Source: Parahoeflea alexandrii (GTDB lineage Bacteria; Pseudomonadota; Alphaproteobacteria; Rhizobiales; Rhizobiaceae). Taken from it: DNA of 64,000 nucleotides. How positions within the stretch are numbered: the stretch's first letter is position 1; each line of letters begins with the position of its first letter. The DNA lies in contig NZ_JAPWHB010000002.1 in NCBI RefSeq assembly GCF_027214025.1, forward strand, positions 620,001 to 684,000, written 5' to 3'. This document shows, in pieces, positions 47,061 through 55,068 of this stretch. Both the position numbers and the translations under genes were made by a program. The notes under the pieces are model-generated. The model was not told where the DNA came from. It worked only from the letters and a program-made list of their open reading frames with translations, and made no database searches.

Positions 47061-47352
47061 ATGGCCTGCCTCTCCCCTTGCCAGCCTGCAATCCGTCGGG
47101 CCTTCACGACGCGGCTGCGCGATCTTTCTACAGCAAAATTCCATGGGCGGCGAGCAAGCCGGATCCCCTGGTTATCCACAGTCACCAGGCTTCAAGGTTT
47201 ACAATTCAATGCCCACCGCGTTAGCCTTTGGTCGCAATCAAGACCTAGTTGGGCGTTGACGGAGCATCACGAGCCTGAAACACCCGGCAGCCTGAGGAAA
47301 CAAGAAAAGATCGGCAGAAAAATGCCGGCCAGGAAACTGACGGGGAAAAATT

Positions 47353-47769
47353 ATGTACAAGAGAATAATGGTGCCGGTGGATCTTTCACATGCTGAAAAT
47401 CTCAAACATTCACTCGACACGGCGGCAGATATTTCAAAGATCTATCAAGCACCGGTGACCTATGTGGGCGTGACGGCCTCGACACCGGGACCGCTTGGCC
47501 ACAATCCCGCCGAGTATGAAAAGAAACTCGCCGGCTTCGCCGCCGGCCAGGCCGAAGCTCACGGTATCGAAACCCAGGCCGTGACCATTGTCAGCCATGA
47601 CCCCGCCGTCGATCTCGACGACGCCCTGATCAGGGCGGTGCATGACACTCAAAGCGATCTCGTTGTCATGGCGACCCATATTCCGAATGTCGTCGACCAC
47701 GTCTGGCCGTCAAACGGCGGCAAGCTGGCGACCCATACCGATGCCTCGGTCTTTCTCGTCCGCGGCTAG
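47353..47769 (+). CDS. UspA-family stress protein
   Basis: A 138-residue universal-stress-protein fold: MYKRIMVPVDLSHAENLKHS at the start and SDLVVMATHIP and TDASVFLVRG at the end. The G-2x-G-9x-G(S/T) ATP loop seen in ATP-binding members is replaced by IPNVVDHVWPSNGG, so ATP binding is doubtful. It stands 51 bases before a BCCT transporter and probably shares its transcript. UspA proteins paired with osmolyte carriers are known to modulate uptake (TeaD with TeaABC). Confidence 0.9.
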   Translation: MYKRIMVPVDLSHAENLKHSLDTAADISKIYQAPVTYVGVTASTPGPLGHNPAEYEKKLAGFAAGQAEAHGIETQAVTIVSHDPAVDLDDALIRAVHDTQSDLVVMATHIPNVVDHVWPSNGGKLATHTDASVFLVRG

Positions 47770-47820
47770 GCGCTGACCGGAATCACCTGCAAGAATCAAA
47801 ACAAAAAGAGAGAGCACCCC

Positions 47821-49443
47821 ATGAGTGACACCAGCGGACAGGGCATTCCGGAACCGGAAGGCCCGGCCAACCTGATCGATACCGAATACGAGGTCGGTCA
47901 GGACAATATCTCGATGTCGGTCGGCCCGTTCGGCCTTGATATCCACAATCCGGTCTTCGCCATTTCAGGTCTGACCATCGTTGCTTTCGTCTTTGTCACG
48001 CTGGCTTTTCAGGACAGCCTCGGCCCGGCCTTCAACGATCTGCGCGATTGGCTGACGGGAACCTTCGACTGGTTCTTCCTCACCGCCGCAAACATATTCG
48101 TGCTTCTGTGCCTGTTTCTGATCGTCTCGCCCTACGGCAAGGTCCGCATCGGCGGCAAGGACGCGACACCGGACTATTCCTATTCCGGCTGGTTTGCCAT
48201 GCTGTTTGCCGCAGGCATGGGCATCGGGCTGATGTTCTATGGCGTCTCCGAACCGATTTCGCATTTCTCGTCGTCCGTCGCCGACAATGCCGGCACCGCG
48301 GAAAGCTGGGCGCCCCTTGCCGGAGCCCCGGGAAACAATGCCGAAGCACGCGATCTCGGCATGGCCGCGACGATCTTCCACTGGGGTCTGCACCCCTGGG
48401 CGATCTACGCGATCGTCGCGCTCGCGCTGGCGCTGTTTGCCTACAACAAGGGCCTGCCGCTGACCATGCGCTCGGTGTTCTACCCGATCTTCGGTGAACG
48501 CGTCTGGGGCTGGACCGGTCACATCATCGACATTCTGGCGGTGTTCGCCACGCTGTTCGGCCTCGCCACATCGCTGGGGTTCGGCGCCGAACAGGCCAAT
48601 GCCGGCCTCAACCACATCTTCGGCATCCCGGTCAGCGATGTCTCCAAGGTGGTGCTGATCGTCGCGATCACCGGCGTGGCGCTGATGTCGGTGGTGGCCG
48701 GCCTCGACGCCGGCGTCAAGCGCCTGTCCGAGATCAACATGGTGCTGGCCGCCCTGTTACTGGTCTTCGTGCTGCTGGTCGGGCCGACTGTGGCGATCTT
48801 CACCGGCTTCTTCCACAATCTCTATGAATACGCGCGCTACCTGCCCGAACTGTCCAACCCGTTCGGGCGCACGGACGACAATTTCCGCCAGGGCTGGACC
48901 GCCTTCTACTGGGCCTGGTGGATCTCCTGGTCGCCTTTTGTCGGCATGTTCATTGCCCGCGTCAGCCGCGGACGCTCGGTGCGCGAGTTTCTCGTCTGCG
49001 TTCTGATCATCCCGTCGCTGGTCTCGGTGTTCTGGATGACGGTCTTCGGCGGAACAGCCATCGACCAGCTCGTCAATGACGGCTACCAGGCCGTCGTCGA
49101 CGCACCGCTCGAGCTCAAGCTGTTCGCCATGCTCGAAGCGCTGCCGCTGCAGCAGATCACCTCGTTCATCGCCATCGTGCTGGTGATCGTGTTCTTCGTC
49201 ACCTCGTCGGACTCCGGCTCGCTGGTGATCGACACCATCACCGCCGGCGGCAAGGTCGACGCGCCGGTGCCGCAGCGCGTCTTCTGGGCAAGTTTCGAGG
49301 GTCTGGTCGCCATTGCGCTGCTGCTCGGCGGTGGATTGGGGGCCTTGCAGGCGATGGCGGTCTCGACCGGATTCCCCTTCACCATCGTGTTGCTGCTCGC
49401 CTGCTTCGCCATCCTCAAGGGATTGCACAGCGAACCGCGCTGA
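47821..49443 (+). CDS. BCCT-family osmolyte transporter
   Basis: A 540-residue carrier with 12 membrane helices. The family motifs are GMGIGLMFYGVSEPISHFSS (about residues 138-157) and the Trp-rich segment FYWAWWISWSPFVGMFIARV (about residues 362-381). BCCT carriers use sodium or proton gradients to import betaine, choline, carnitine, ectoine or DMSP. The two choline-type Trp positions cannot be judged without alignment. Its N-terminus has a 45-residue hydrophilic extension. A strong terminator follows. DMSP as a substrate is only suggested by the dmdA-like relic in the window. Confidence 0.93.
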   Translation: MSDTSGQGIPEPEGPANLIDTEYEVGQDNISMSVGPFGLDIHNPVFAISGLTIVAFVFVTLAFQDSLGPAFNDLRDWLTGTFDWFFLTAANIFVLLCLFLIVSPYGKVRIGGKDATPDYSYSGWFAMLFAAGMGIGLMFYGVSEPISHFSSSVADNAGTAESWAPLAGAPGNNAEARDLGMAATIFHWGLHPWAIYAIVALALALFAYNKGLPLTMRSVFYPIFGERVWGWTGHIIDILAVFATLFGLATSLGFGAEQANAGLNHIFGIPVSDVSKVVLIVAITGVALMSVVAGLDAGVKRLSEINMVLAALLLVFVLLVGPTVAIFTGFFHNLYEYARYLPELSNPFGRTDDNFRQGWTAFYWAWWISWSPFVGMFIARVSRGRSVREFLVCVLIIPSLVSVFWMTVFGGTAIDQLVNDGYQAVVDAPLELKLFAMLEALPLQQITSFIAIVLVIVFFVTSSDSGSLVIDTITAGGKVDAPVPQRVFWASFEGLVAIALLLGGGLGALQAMAVSTGFPFTIVLLLACFAILKGLHSEPR

Positions 49444-49452
49444 CACCATCAG

Positions 49453-49477
49453 GGGCCGCCGTCTGTAACGGCGGCCC
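49453..49477 (+). terminator. Intrinsic terminator after BCCT gene
   Basis: Ten-base arms GGGCCGCCGT and ACGGCGGCCC with a 5-base loop, followed by the T-rich TCTTCGTTCC. It lies nine bases past the stop codon. Confidence 0.85.
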
Positions 49478-49551
49478 TCTTCGTTCCGGCAGGTCCGTCC
49501 GGCCCGCCAACCGCTGCAACCGTTCAAGGCCAACCGCAGACGACAAAAGGC

Positions 49552-50484
49552 TTATGTCCTCCCGCTGACCTGCCTGCCACGCCAGAGGATGAACAGCCCC
49601 GAGACGACGATCAGCCCCGATCCGACCACCATGGCGAGGCTCAGCCGCTCGCCGAACAGGACGATCCCGAGCGCAATGCCGAACAGCAGCCTCGAATACC
49701 TGAACGGGGTGACAGCCGACACCTCTCCGGTGCGCATCGCCTTCATCAGGCAGGAATAGGCGGTGACGCCGGCAAGAACAGCCCCCAGCACATAGAGCGA
49801 TATCCGGGCATCAGGCATCACGAAAGCGACGCCTTGCCAGGCCGAGTACAGGCCGCCGGCAACGATAATGGAGATGAAGCCGTACAGGCCGAGGATCGCC
49901 GTGCTCATTGTGGCCGGTGCGGCGCGGCTGGCCAGATCACGTCCGGCAAATCCGAGCATGCCGAGAACCGCCAGAAGCGAGAGCATCGAGAACCCGTCCG
50001 TTCCGGGCTGAATGATGACAACGACCCCGGCAAGCCCGAGGAAAATCGCGGTCCATCTGCGCCATCCGACCTTTTCGCCAAACACCACGGCCGCGCCCGC
50101 CACCACCACAAGCGGCGTCGCCTGCAGGATCACTGTGACCGCCGACAGCGGGATCAGCGAAAGCGCAAGTACATAGAACAGACGACCGGAGACCTCGAAT
50201 ACCACGCGGATCAACATCGGCCGGGAAACAACGCCCGGATTGTACAGCGGTTGCTTGTTGATGAGCGCCACGAAGGCGAAAGCAAGAGCGCCCCCGAGAC
50301 CGAAAAGGACGAGAACCTCGCCGACCGGCAGCATCGTGGACGCAGCCTTGATGAGGGCATCCTCGATGGCAAAAACCGCCATCGCCGCGATCATCCAGGC
50401 ACTGCCTGCCAGGTTGGCCTTGCGGTCCGTCGCAATGTGATGTGTCAAGGGAAATCCAGTTCTGGCTTGGTCGGGCGATCTCAA
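49552..50484 (-). CDS. EamA/DMT-family permease
   Basis: About 310 residues with ten membrane helices in two EamA repeats (AWMIAAMAVFAIEDALIKAA at the start of the first, FAGRDLASRAAPATMSTAIL in the second). It probably exports a metabolite; the substrate is unknown. The start is uncertain: the frame opens with a TTG at 50484, and another TTG twelve codons later (THHIATDRKAN) is equally good. It lies 100 bases downstream of nadC and could be part of that transcript. Confidence 0.82.
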   Translation of the reverse strand: MRSPDQARTGFPLTHHIATDRKANLAGSAWMIAAMAVFAIEDALIKAASTMLPVGEVLVLFGLGGALAFAFVALINKQPLYNPGVVSRPMLIRVVFEVSGRLFYVLALSLIPLSAVTVILQATPLVVVAGAAVVFGEKVGWRRWTAIFLGLAGVVVIIQPGTDGFSMLSLLAVLGMLGFAGRDLASRAAPATMSTAILGLYGFISIIVAGGLYSAWQGVAFVMPDARISLYVLGAVLAGVTAYSCLMKAMRTGEVSAVTPFRYSRLLFGIALGIVLFGERLSLAMVVGSGLIVVSGLFILWRGRQVSGRT

Positions 50485-50584
50485 CCGCTTCGCCAGTTAA
50501 CCAAATAAGACCGGGGCTTCAACACATGAACTGATCAAGCAAAACAATTGATCCGGCCATCACAAAAGTGAACATCACCGGGGC

Positions 50585-51460
50585 TCACCCGATCGCCATA
50601 TCCAGCCCGATGTCGAGAGTGGGCGCAGCCATGGTGATCTTCGAGGTCGAGATGTAGTCAACGCCGGTCTCGGCGATGGCCCTGATCGTGTCGAGATTGA
50701 CGTTGCCCGAGGCCTCGAGCTTGATCGGGCCGCCGCTCCTGGCGGCATTCATCGCCACCGCCTGCCTGAGCATGTCCGGCCCCATGTTGTCGAGCAGGCA
50801 GACATCCGCCCCCTCATTCAGAACCTGCGCAAACTGCTCGAGCGTGTCGACCTCGATCTCGATCCTGACCAGATGCCCGGCAAAGGCCTTGGCGGCTCTG
50901 AGTGCTTCGGCAATGCCGCCGGCGACGGCGATATGGTTGTCCTTGATCAGGATGGCGTCATCGAGCCCGTAGCGATGCGACGAGCCGCCGCCGCAGCGCA
51001 CGGCATATTTCTCCACGGACCGGAGCCCCGGTATGGTCTTGCGGGTGCAGGTAACCCGGGCCTCGGTGTGAGCAATCGCATCCGCAAACCGCGCCGTGTA
51101 GGTAGCAATCCCCGACAGATGCATGAGATAATTCAGCGCCACCCTTTCGGCTGACAGAAGCCCGCGTGCAGGGCCCGAGATCCGGGCAATCAACGTGCCC
51201 GGCTCCACCCGCGCACCGTCAGCCACCAGCGCCTCGAAGCGGATCGCCGGATCAATCAGCCGGAAAGCGGTCGCAGCCAGCGGCAGCCCGGCGATGACGC
51301 CTTCTTCGCGGCTATTCATCTCGGCGGTCGCCTGTTTCTCCGGGCCGATCGTGGCGTTCGAGGTGATGTCGCCTGCCCGGCCGAGATCCTCGATGAGCGC
51401 TGCGCGCACCTGTTCCTCGACCATCAGCTGCGGCAGTTCGGGAAGATAGGCATGTGTCAT
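50585..51460 (-). CDS. nadC: Quinolinate phosphoribosyltransferase (NadC)
   Basis: A 291-residue type II phosphoribosyltransferase converting quinolinate and PRPP to nicotinate mononucleotide. Family motifs are [20 protein letters not shown] (about residues 134-153), [20 protein letters not shown] (about 154-173) and [10 protein letters not shown] (about residue 222). It lies three bases after nadB and closes the de novo NAD operon nadA-nadB-nadC. Confidence 0.96.
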   Translation of the reverse strand: MTHAYLPELPQLMVEEQVRAALIEDLGRAGDITSNATIGPEKQATAEMNSREEGVIAGLPLAATAFRLIDPAIRFEALVADGARVEPGTLIARISGPARGLLSAERVALNYLMHLSGIATYTARFADAIAHTEARVTCTRKTIPGLRSVEKYAVRCGGGSSHRYGLDDAILIKDNHIAVAGGIAEALRAAKAFAGHLVRIEIEVDTLEQFAQVLNEGADVCLLDNMGPDMLRQAVAMNAARSGGPIKLEASGNVNLDTIRAIAETGVDYISTSKITMAAPTLDIGLDMAIG

Positions 51461-51463
51461 GGG

Positions 51464-53059
51464 TCAGCCCTCCAGCAGGTCGGGAATGATGGCATGGGCC
51501 TGATCGAGCGTCACCAGCGTCCGCCGTTTCCAGTCCGCCTGTTCTTCCGGATAGTCGGTGCGGAAATGCCCGCCGCGGCTTTCGGTGCGGTTGAGCGCGC
51601 AGACCGCGATCAGTTTCGCCGTGGTGATGACATTGTCGAAGCGGACCGAGTGGCTTTCCCGCGCCAGGTGCAAAATCGTGTGAAGTGCGGCACGCATGCC
51701 CTCGCCGTCGCGCAGCACACCCAGATTGGCGCTCATGGTCTTGCGCAGGGCCACCATGTTGGGATGGTCGTTCTCGGTGATGTGCTCGGTCGTCGTCACC
51801 GAGCCATCCTGCCAGTTTGCAGGCGCATCGGGCTTGATCTCGCCCTTCAGCGTCTCGGCGATGCGGGCGGAGAACACCACCGCTTCCAAGAGCGAGTTCG
51901 ACGCCAGCCGGTTGGCGCCGTGCGCGCCGGTCGAGGTGCATTCGCCGCAGGCCCAGAAGCCGGGCAGCGAGGTCCGGCCATTGATGTCGGTCCAGATCCC
52001 GCCCATGAAATAATGCGCCGCCGGGACGACCGGGATCATCTCGCTGATCGGGTCAATGCCGGCCTCCCGGCAGTAGCCGTAGACCGTGGGAAATTCTTCG
52101 GCAAATCCTGGCACCGCCGTGCGGCAATCGAGAAAGGCACCCCGCCCGGCCTTCACCTCGGCGAAGATGCCGCGCGCCACCACATCGCGCGGCGCCAGTT
52201 CCGCATCCTTGTGCAGCGGCAGCATGAATCGCTCGCCGGCAGCATTGTGCAGCGTCGCGCCATGGCCGCGCAAGGCTTCGGTGGCGAGCGGCGCCGGGTC
52301 CTTGCCGACATTGATCGCGGTCGGGTGAAACTGCACGAACTCCATGTCGGCCATCCGTGCGCCGGCGCGCGCGGCCATGCCGATGCCGCCGCCGCGCGCC
52401 TCGGTCGGGTTGGTCGTCACCTCGTAGAGATGGCCGATGCCGCCGGTGGCCATCACCACGTTCGAGCCGGTGATCCGTTGCAATTCCTCGCCGCTGCCGG
52501 CGCTGTCCCGGGCGATGACGCCGGTCACCCGGCCCTCTTCGACAATCAGATCCTCGACCACATAGCCTTCCAGCACCCGGATCGACGGCCTCTTGCGCAC
52601 CGAGGCGACCAGCGCCTCCATGATGGCGCGTCCCGCCATGTCGCCCCTGACCCGCACGATCCGGCTCTCTGAATGCGCGGCCTCACGGCTCACCGCCAGA
52701 TGGCCTTCGAGATCGCGGTCGAACGGCACGCCGTAGCCGAGCAGGTCATGGATCCGGTCAGACGCCTCCGACGCCATCATCCGGATGATCTTCTCATCGA
52801 CAATTCCGTCGCCGGCAATGATGGTGTCGTTGACATGGCTTTCGATCGTGTCGCCGGGCCCGACGGCGGCGGCGATGCCGGCCTGCGCCCAGGCCGAGGA
52901 CGCGCCGCGGCCGATCGGGGCGGCGGCCAGAACCGTCACCGCCTTGGGCGCCAGTTTCAGCGCGCAGAACAGCCCGGCAAGCCCGCCGCCGATGATGACG
53001 ACTTCGTCGGATCGCTTGGCCGCTTGCGGCTGATGAACGGCAATCGCTGTCGACGCCAT
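51464..53059 (-). CDS. nadB: L-aspartate oxidase (NadB)
   Basis: A 531-residue FAD enzyme oxidising L-aspartate to iminoaspartate. The dinucleotide motif [19 protein letters not shown] is near residues 21-39; active-site regions include [12 protein letters not shown] (about residue 245) and the R-rich [15 protein letters not shown] near the C-terminus. A helical domain follows the FAD domain as in the family. It sits between nadA (51 bases) and nadC (3 bases). Confidence 0.96.
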   Translation of the reverse strand: MASTAIAVHQPQAAKRSDEVVIIGGGLAGLFCALKLAPKAVTVLAAAPIGRGASSAWAQAGIAAAVGPGDTIESHVNDTIIAGDGIVDEKIIRMMASEASDRIHDLLGYGVPFDRDLEGHLAVSREAAHSESRIVRVRGDMAGRAIMEALVASVRKRPSIRVLEGYVVEDLIVEEGRVTGVIARDSAGSGEELQRITGSNVVMATGGIGHLYEVTTNPTEARGGGIGMAARAGARMADMEFVQFHPTAINVGKDPAPLATEALRGHGATLHNAAGERFMLPLHKDAELAPRDVVARGIFAEVKAGRGAFLDCRTAVPGFAEEFPTVYGYCREAGIDPISEMIPVVPAAHYFMGGIWTDINGRTSLPGFWACGECTSTGAHGANRLASNSLLEAVVFSARIAETLKGEIKPDAPANWQDGSVTTTEHITENDHPNMVALRKTMSANLGVLRDGEGMRAALHTILHLARESHSVRFDNVITTAKLIAVCALNRTESRGGHFRTDYPEEQADWKRRTLVTLDQAHAIIPDLLEG

Positions 53060-53110
53060 GGCGTACTCCCTGCTGGACGAGTGCGGCGCTGCGGCCGCCA
53101 GGCCAGAACG

Positions 53111-54190
53111 TCAGTTCTTGAGGTTGATCATCCGCTCGACCGCCAGGCGGGCGCGGTCGGCAATCGCCGGATCGACCACAACCTCCTCGGTCATGGTGAG
53201 CAGGCTGTCGAGGATCTTGGGCAGGGTGATCCGCTTCATGTGCGGGCACAGATTGCACGGCTTGACGAAGTCGACGCCCGGAACTTCGCTCTCGATGTTG
53301 GACGCCATCGAGCATTCGGTCACCAGCAGCACCCGCGGCGGCCGATTGTCCTTGACGTAGTTGATCATGCCGGAAGTCGAGCCGGAATAGTCGCAGACCG
53401 CGATCACGTCCGGGTGGCACTCGGGATGGCCGATGATCTGGATGGTCGGATCGGCTTCCTTGTAGGCGAGCAGTTCCTCAGCCGTGAAACGCTCGTGCAC
53501 CTCGCAATGACCCTTCCAGGTCAGGATCTTCTTCTTGGTCTGCTTGGCGACATTCATCGCCAGGTATTCGTCGGGAATGCACAGAACCGTGTCCGACTCG
53601 AAGCTTTCGCAGACGGCAACGGCATTCGACGAGGTGCAGCAGATATCGGTTTCCGCCTTCACGTCGGCCGAGGTGTTGACGTAGGTCACAACCGGCACGC
53701 CGGGATAGCGCTCCTTCAAGAGCCGCACGTCGGCGCCGGTGATCGAATCGGACAACGAACACCCGGCCCGCGCGTCAGGGATCAGCACGGTCTTGTCCAT
53801 GTTCAGGAGTTTCGAGGTCTCGGCCATGAAGTGCACGCCGCACTGGATGATGATCTCGCCGTCGACCTTTGACGCCTCGCGCGCCAGCTGCAGCGAATCG
53901 CCGACGATATCGGCAACGCAGTGAAAGATGTCCGGCGTCTGGTAGTTGTGCGCAAGGATTGCCGCTCCGCGTTCCTTCTTGATCCGGTTGATGGCGTGGA
54001 CATAGGGCGCGTAGACCGGCCATTCGATTTCCGGGATGTGCTGGCGCACACGCTCGTAAAGATGCGCCGTCTCGCGCGCTACCGCCGGGGTATATTTCAA
54101 CTCCGGACGCTCCATTACGCCGAACCGCTCCGCTGCACTTTGCGCCTGCCTTGCGGCCTGTGCGTTCGTGCCTGTCTCCAACCGGGTCAT
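53111..54190 (-). CDS. nadA: Quinolinate synthase (NadA)
   Basis: A 359-residue 4Fe-4S enzyme joining iminoaspartate and dihydroxyacetone phosphate to give quinolinate. The three cluster cysteines are expected in [14 protein letters not shown] (about residue 122), one of the later Cys regions and [12 protein letters not shown] (about residue 322). The start at 54190 has GGGAGG seven bases upstream; an ATG seven codons earlier would place that site inside the gene. A perfect 12-bp-arm palindrome ends the upstream region and is the probable NadQ operator. Confidence 0.96.
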   Translation of the reverse strand: MTRLETGTNAQAARQAQSAAERFGVMERPELKYTPAVARETAHLYERVRQHIPEIEWPVYAPYVHAINRIKKERGAAILAHNYQTPDIFHCVADIVGDSLQLAREASKVDGEIIIQCGVHFMAETSKLLNMDKTVLIPDARAGCSLSDSITGADVRLLKERYPGVPVVTYVNTSADVKAETDICCTSSNAVAVCESFESDTVLCIPDEYLAMNVAKQTKKKILTWKGHCEVHERFTAEELLAYKEADPTIQIIGHPECHPDVIAVCDYSGSTSGMINYVKDNRPPRVLLVTECSMASNIESEVPGVDFVKPCNLCPHMKRITLPKILDSLLTMTEEVVVDPAIADRARLAVERMINLKN

Positions 54191-54211
54191 GGCAAACCCT
54201 CCCGTCATCAT

Positions 54212-54238
54212 CCATTATGCTCACTTTGAGCATAATGG
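54212..54238. promoter_or_regulatory. Putative NadQ operator of nadABC
   Basis: Perfect inverted repeat with 12-base arms CCATTATGCTCA and TGAGCATAATGG and a 3-base spacer, lying 22 bases before the nadA start. NrtR-like regulators bind such palindromes near promoters. A NadQ gene is in the same window. Confidence 0.85.
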
Positions 54239-54342
54239 GGTTTCAAAAGAACCCGGCAATGCCGGGGAACCCTTCACATAGGACTTTGCCTTTCCGAATG
54301 CAAGTCGGCCGGCCATTGCCACTGACAGGCGGCGGTTGGGGA

Positions 54343-54993
54343 TTACTTGAACAGCTTGCTTTTCTCCGCGTCCTCCGCAGGCGCGGCAGCGGGTGTCTCG
54401 GCAAGCGCCTTTTCAAGTGTATACTCGGCCTGCCCGGCATATTTCAGCGCCGGATTGATCCCGATCCCGAATGCATTGGCCACGCCACCCAGCATGTGCT
54501 CGATTCGCACCGACCCGTTGCTGTTTTCGTCGGAGACGAATGTGATCGCCATGTGCTCGGCATCGCCTTCCGCGCCGATCACGTCGCCGATCGGCTTGGA
54601 AAACAGGCCGACCTTGTTCTCCGCGGCCACCTTGGCCCATTCCGGCGCCTTGCGCAGATGCGCAATGAACGTGCGGGCCTGATCGACGGTCATAATAATC
54701 GAATGGCCGCCGCCCTCCGCGCCGTCCTGGGCCGGGACCACGATGGATGCCATCAGCAAGAGGCCGCGATCCTTGTCCGGCACAGCCGAGCAATAGGTGA
54801 ACCCGGTCCGATCGGTCGAGAGGTCGGTGACCTGCGCCGGATCGCCGATGATGGCGCCAAACGGCGTGATGACGAATTGGCTTTCGGGATCGAACGTCGC
54901 CCGGCCCGGATCGAAGTCCTGAGCGCCGGCGCCTGACACGGCCCCGAACAAAAGGCCGGATATCATCGCCGCTGCAAATACGCCCTGTCTCAT
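54343..54993 (-). CDS. Exported hypothetical protein
   Basis: A 216-residue protein with a signal peptide (MRQGVFAAAMISGLLFGAVS, cleavage near GAQDFDP). The mature chain has a single visible Cys (TYCSAVPDKDRG) and an Ala/Glu-rich tail ending EDAEKSKLFK. I do not recognise the family. The start at 54993 gives a clean signal peptide; a 22-codon extension is unlikely. It lies 75 bases past the DUF2339 gene on the same strand, so the two may be co-transcribed. Confidence 0.7.
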   Translation of the reverse strand: MRQGVFAAAMISGLLFGAVSGAGAQDFDPGRATFDPESQFVITPFGAIIGDPAQVTDLSTDRTGFTYCSAVPDKDRGLLLMASIVVPAQDGAEGGGHSIIMTVDQARTFIAHLRKAPEWAKVAAENKVGLFSKPIGDVIGAEGDAEHMAITFVSDENSNGSVRIEHMLGGVANAFGIGINPALKYAGQAEYTLEKALAETPAAAPAEDAEKSKLFK

Positions 54994-55068
54994 TGCCCTG
55001 TCTCCTGCCGGTTCCAACACCCTGGCAAGCATTCCCCCGGCAGCGGCCCCTGTCAACAAAGGCGCGGT

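Noticed and set aside
47167-47189. CCTGGT/ACCAGG arms around a DnaA-box-like TTATCCACA
   Set aside because: Arms are only six bases and a single box in a gene-poor spacer is not evidence of an origin.
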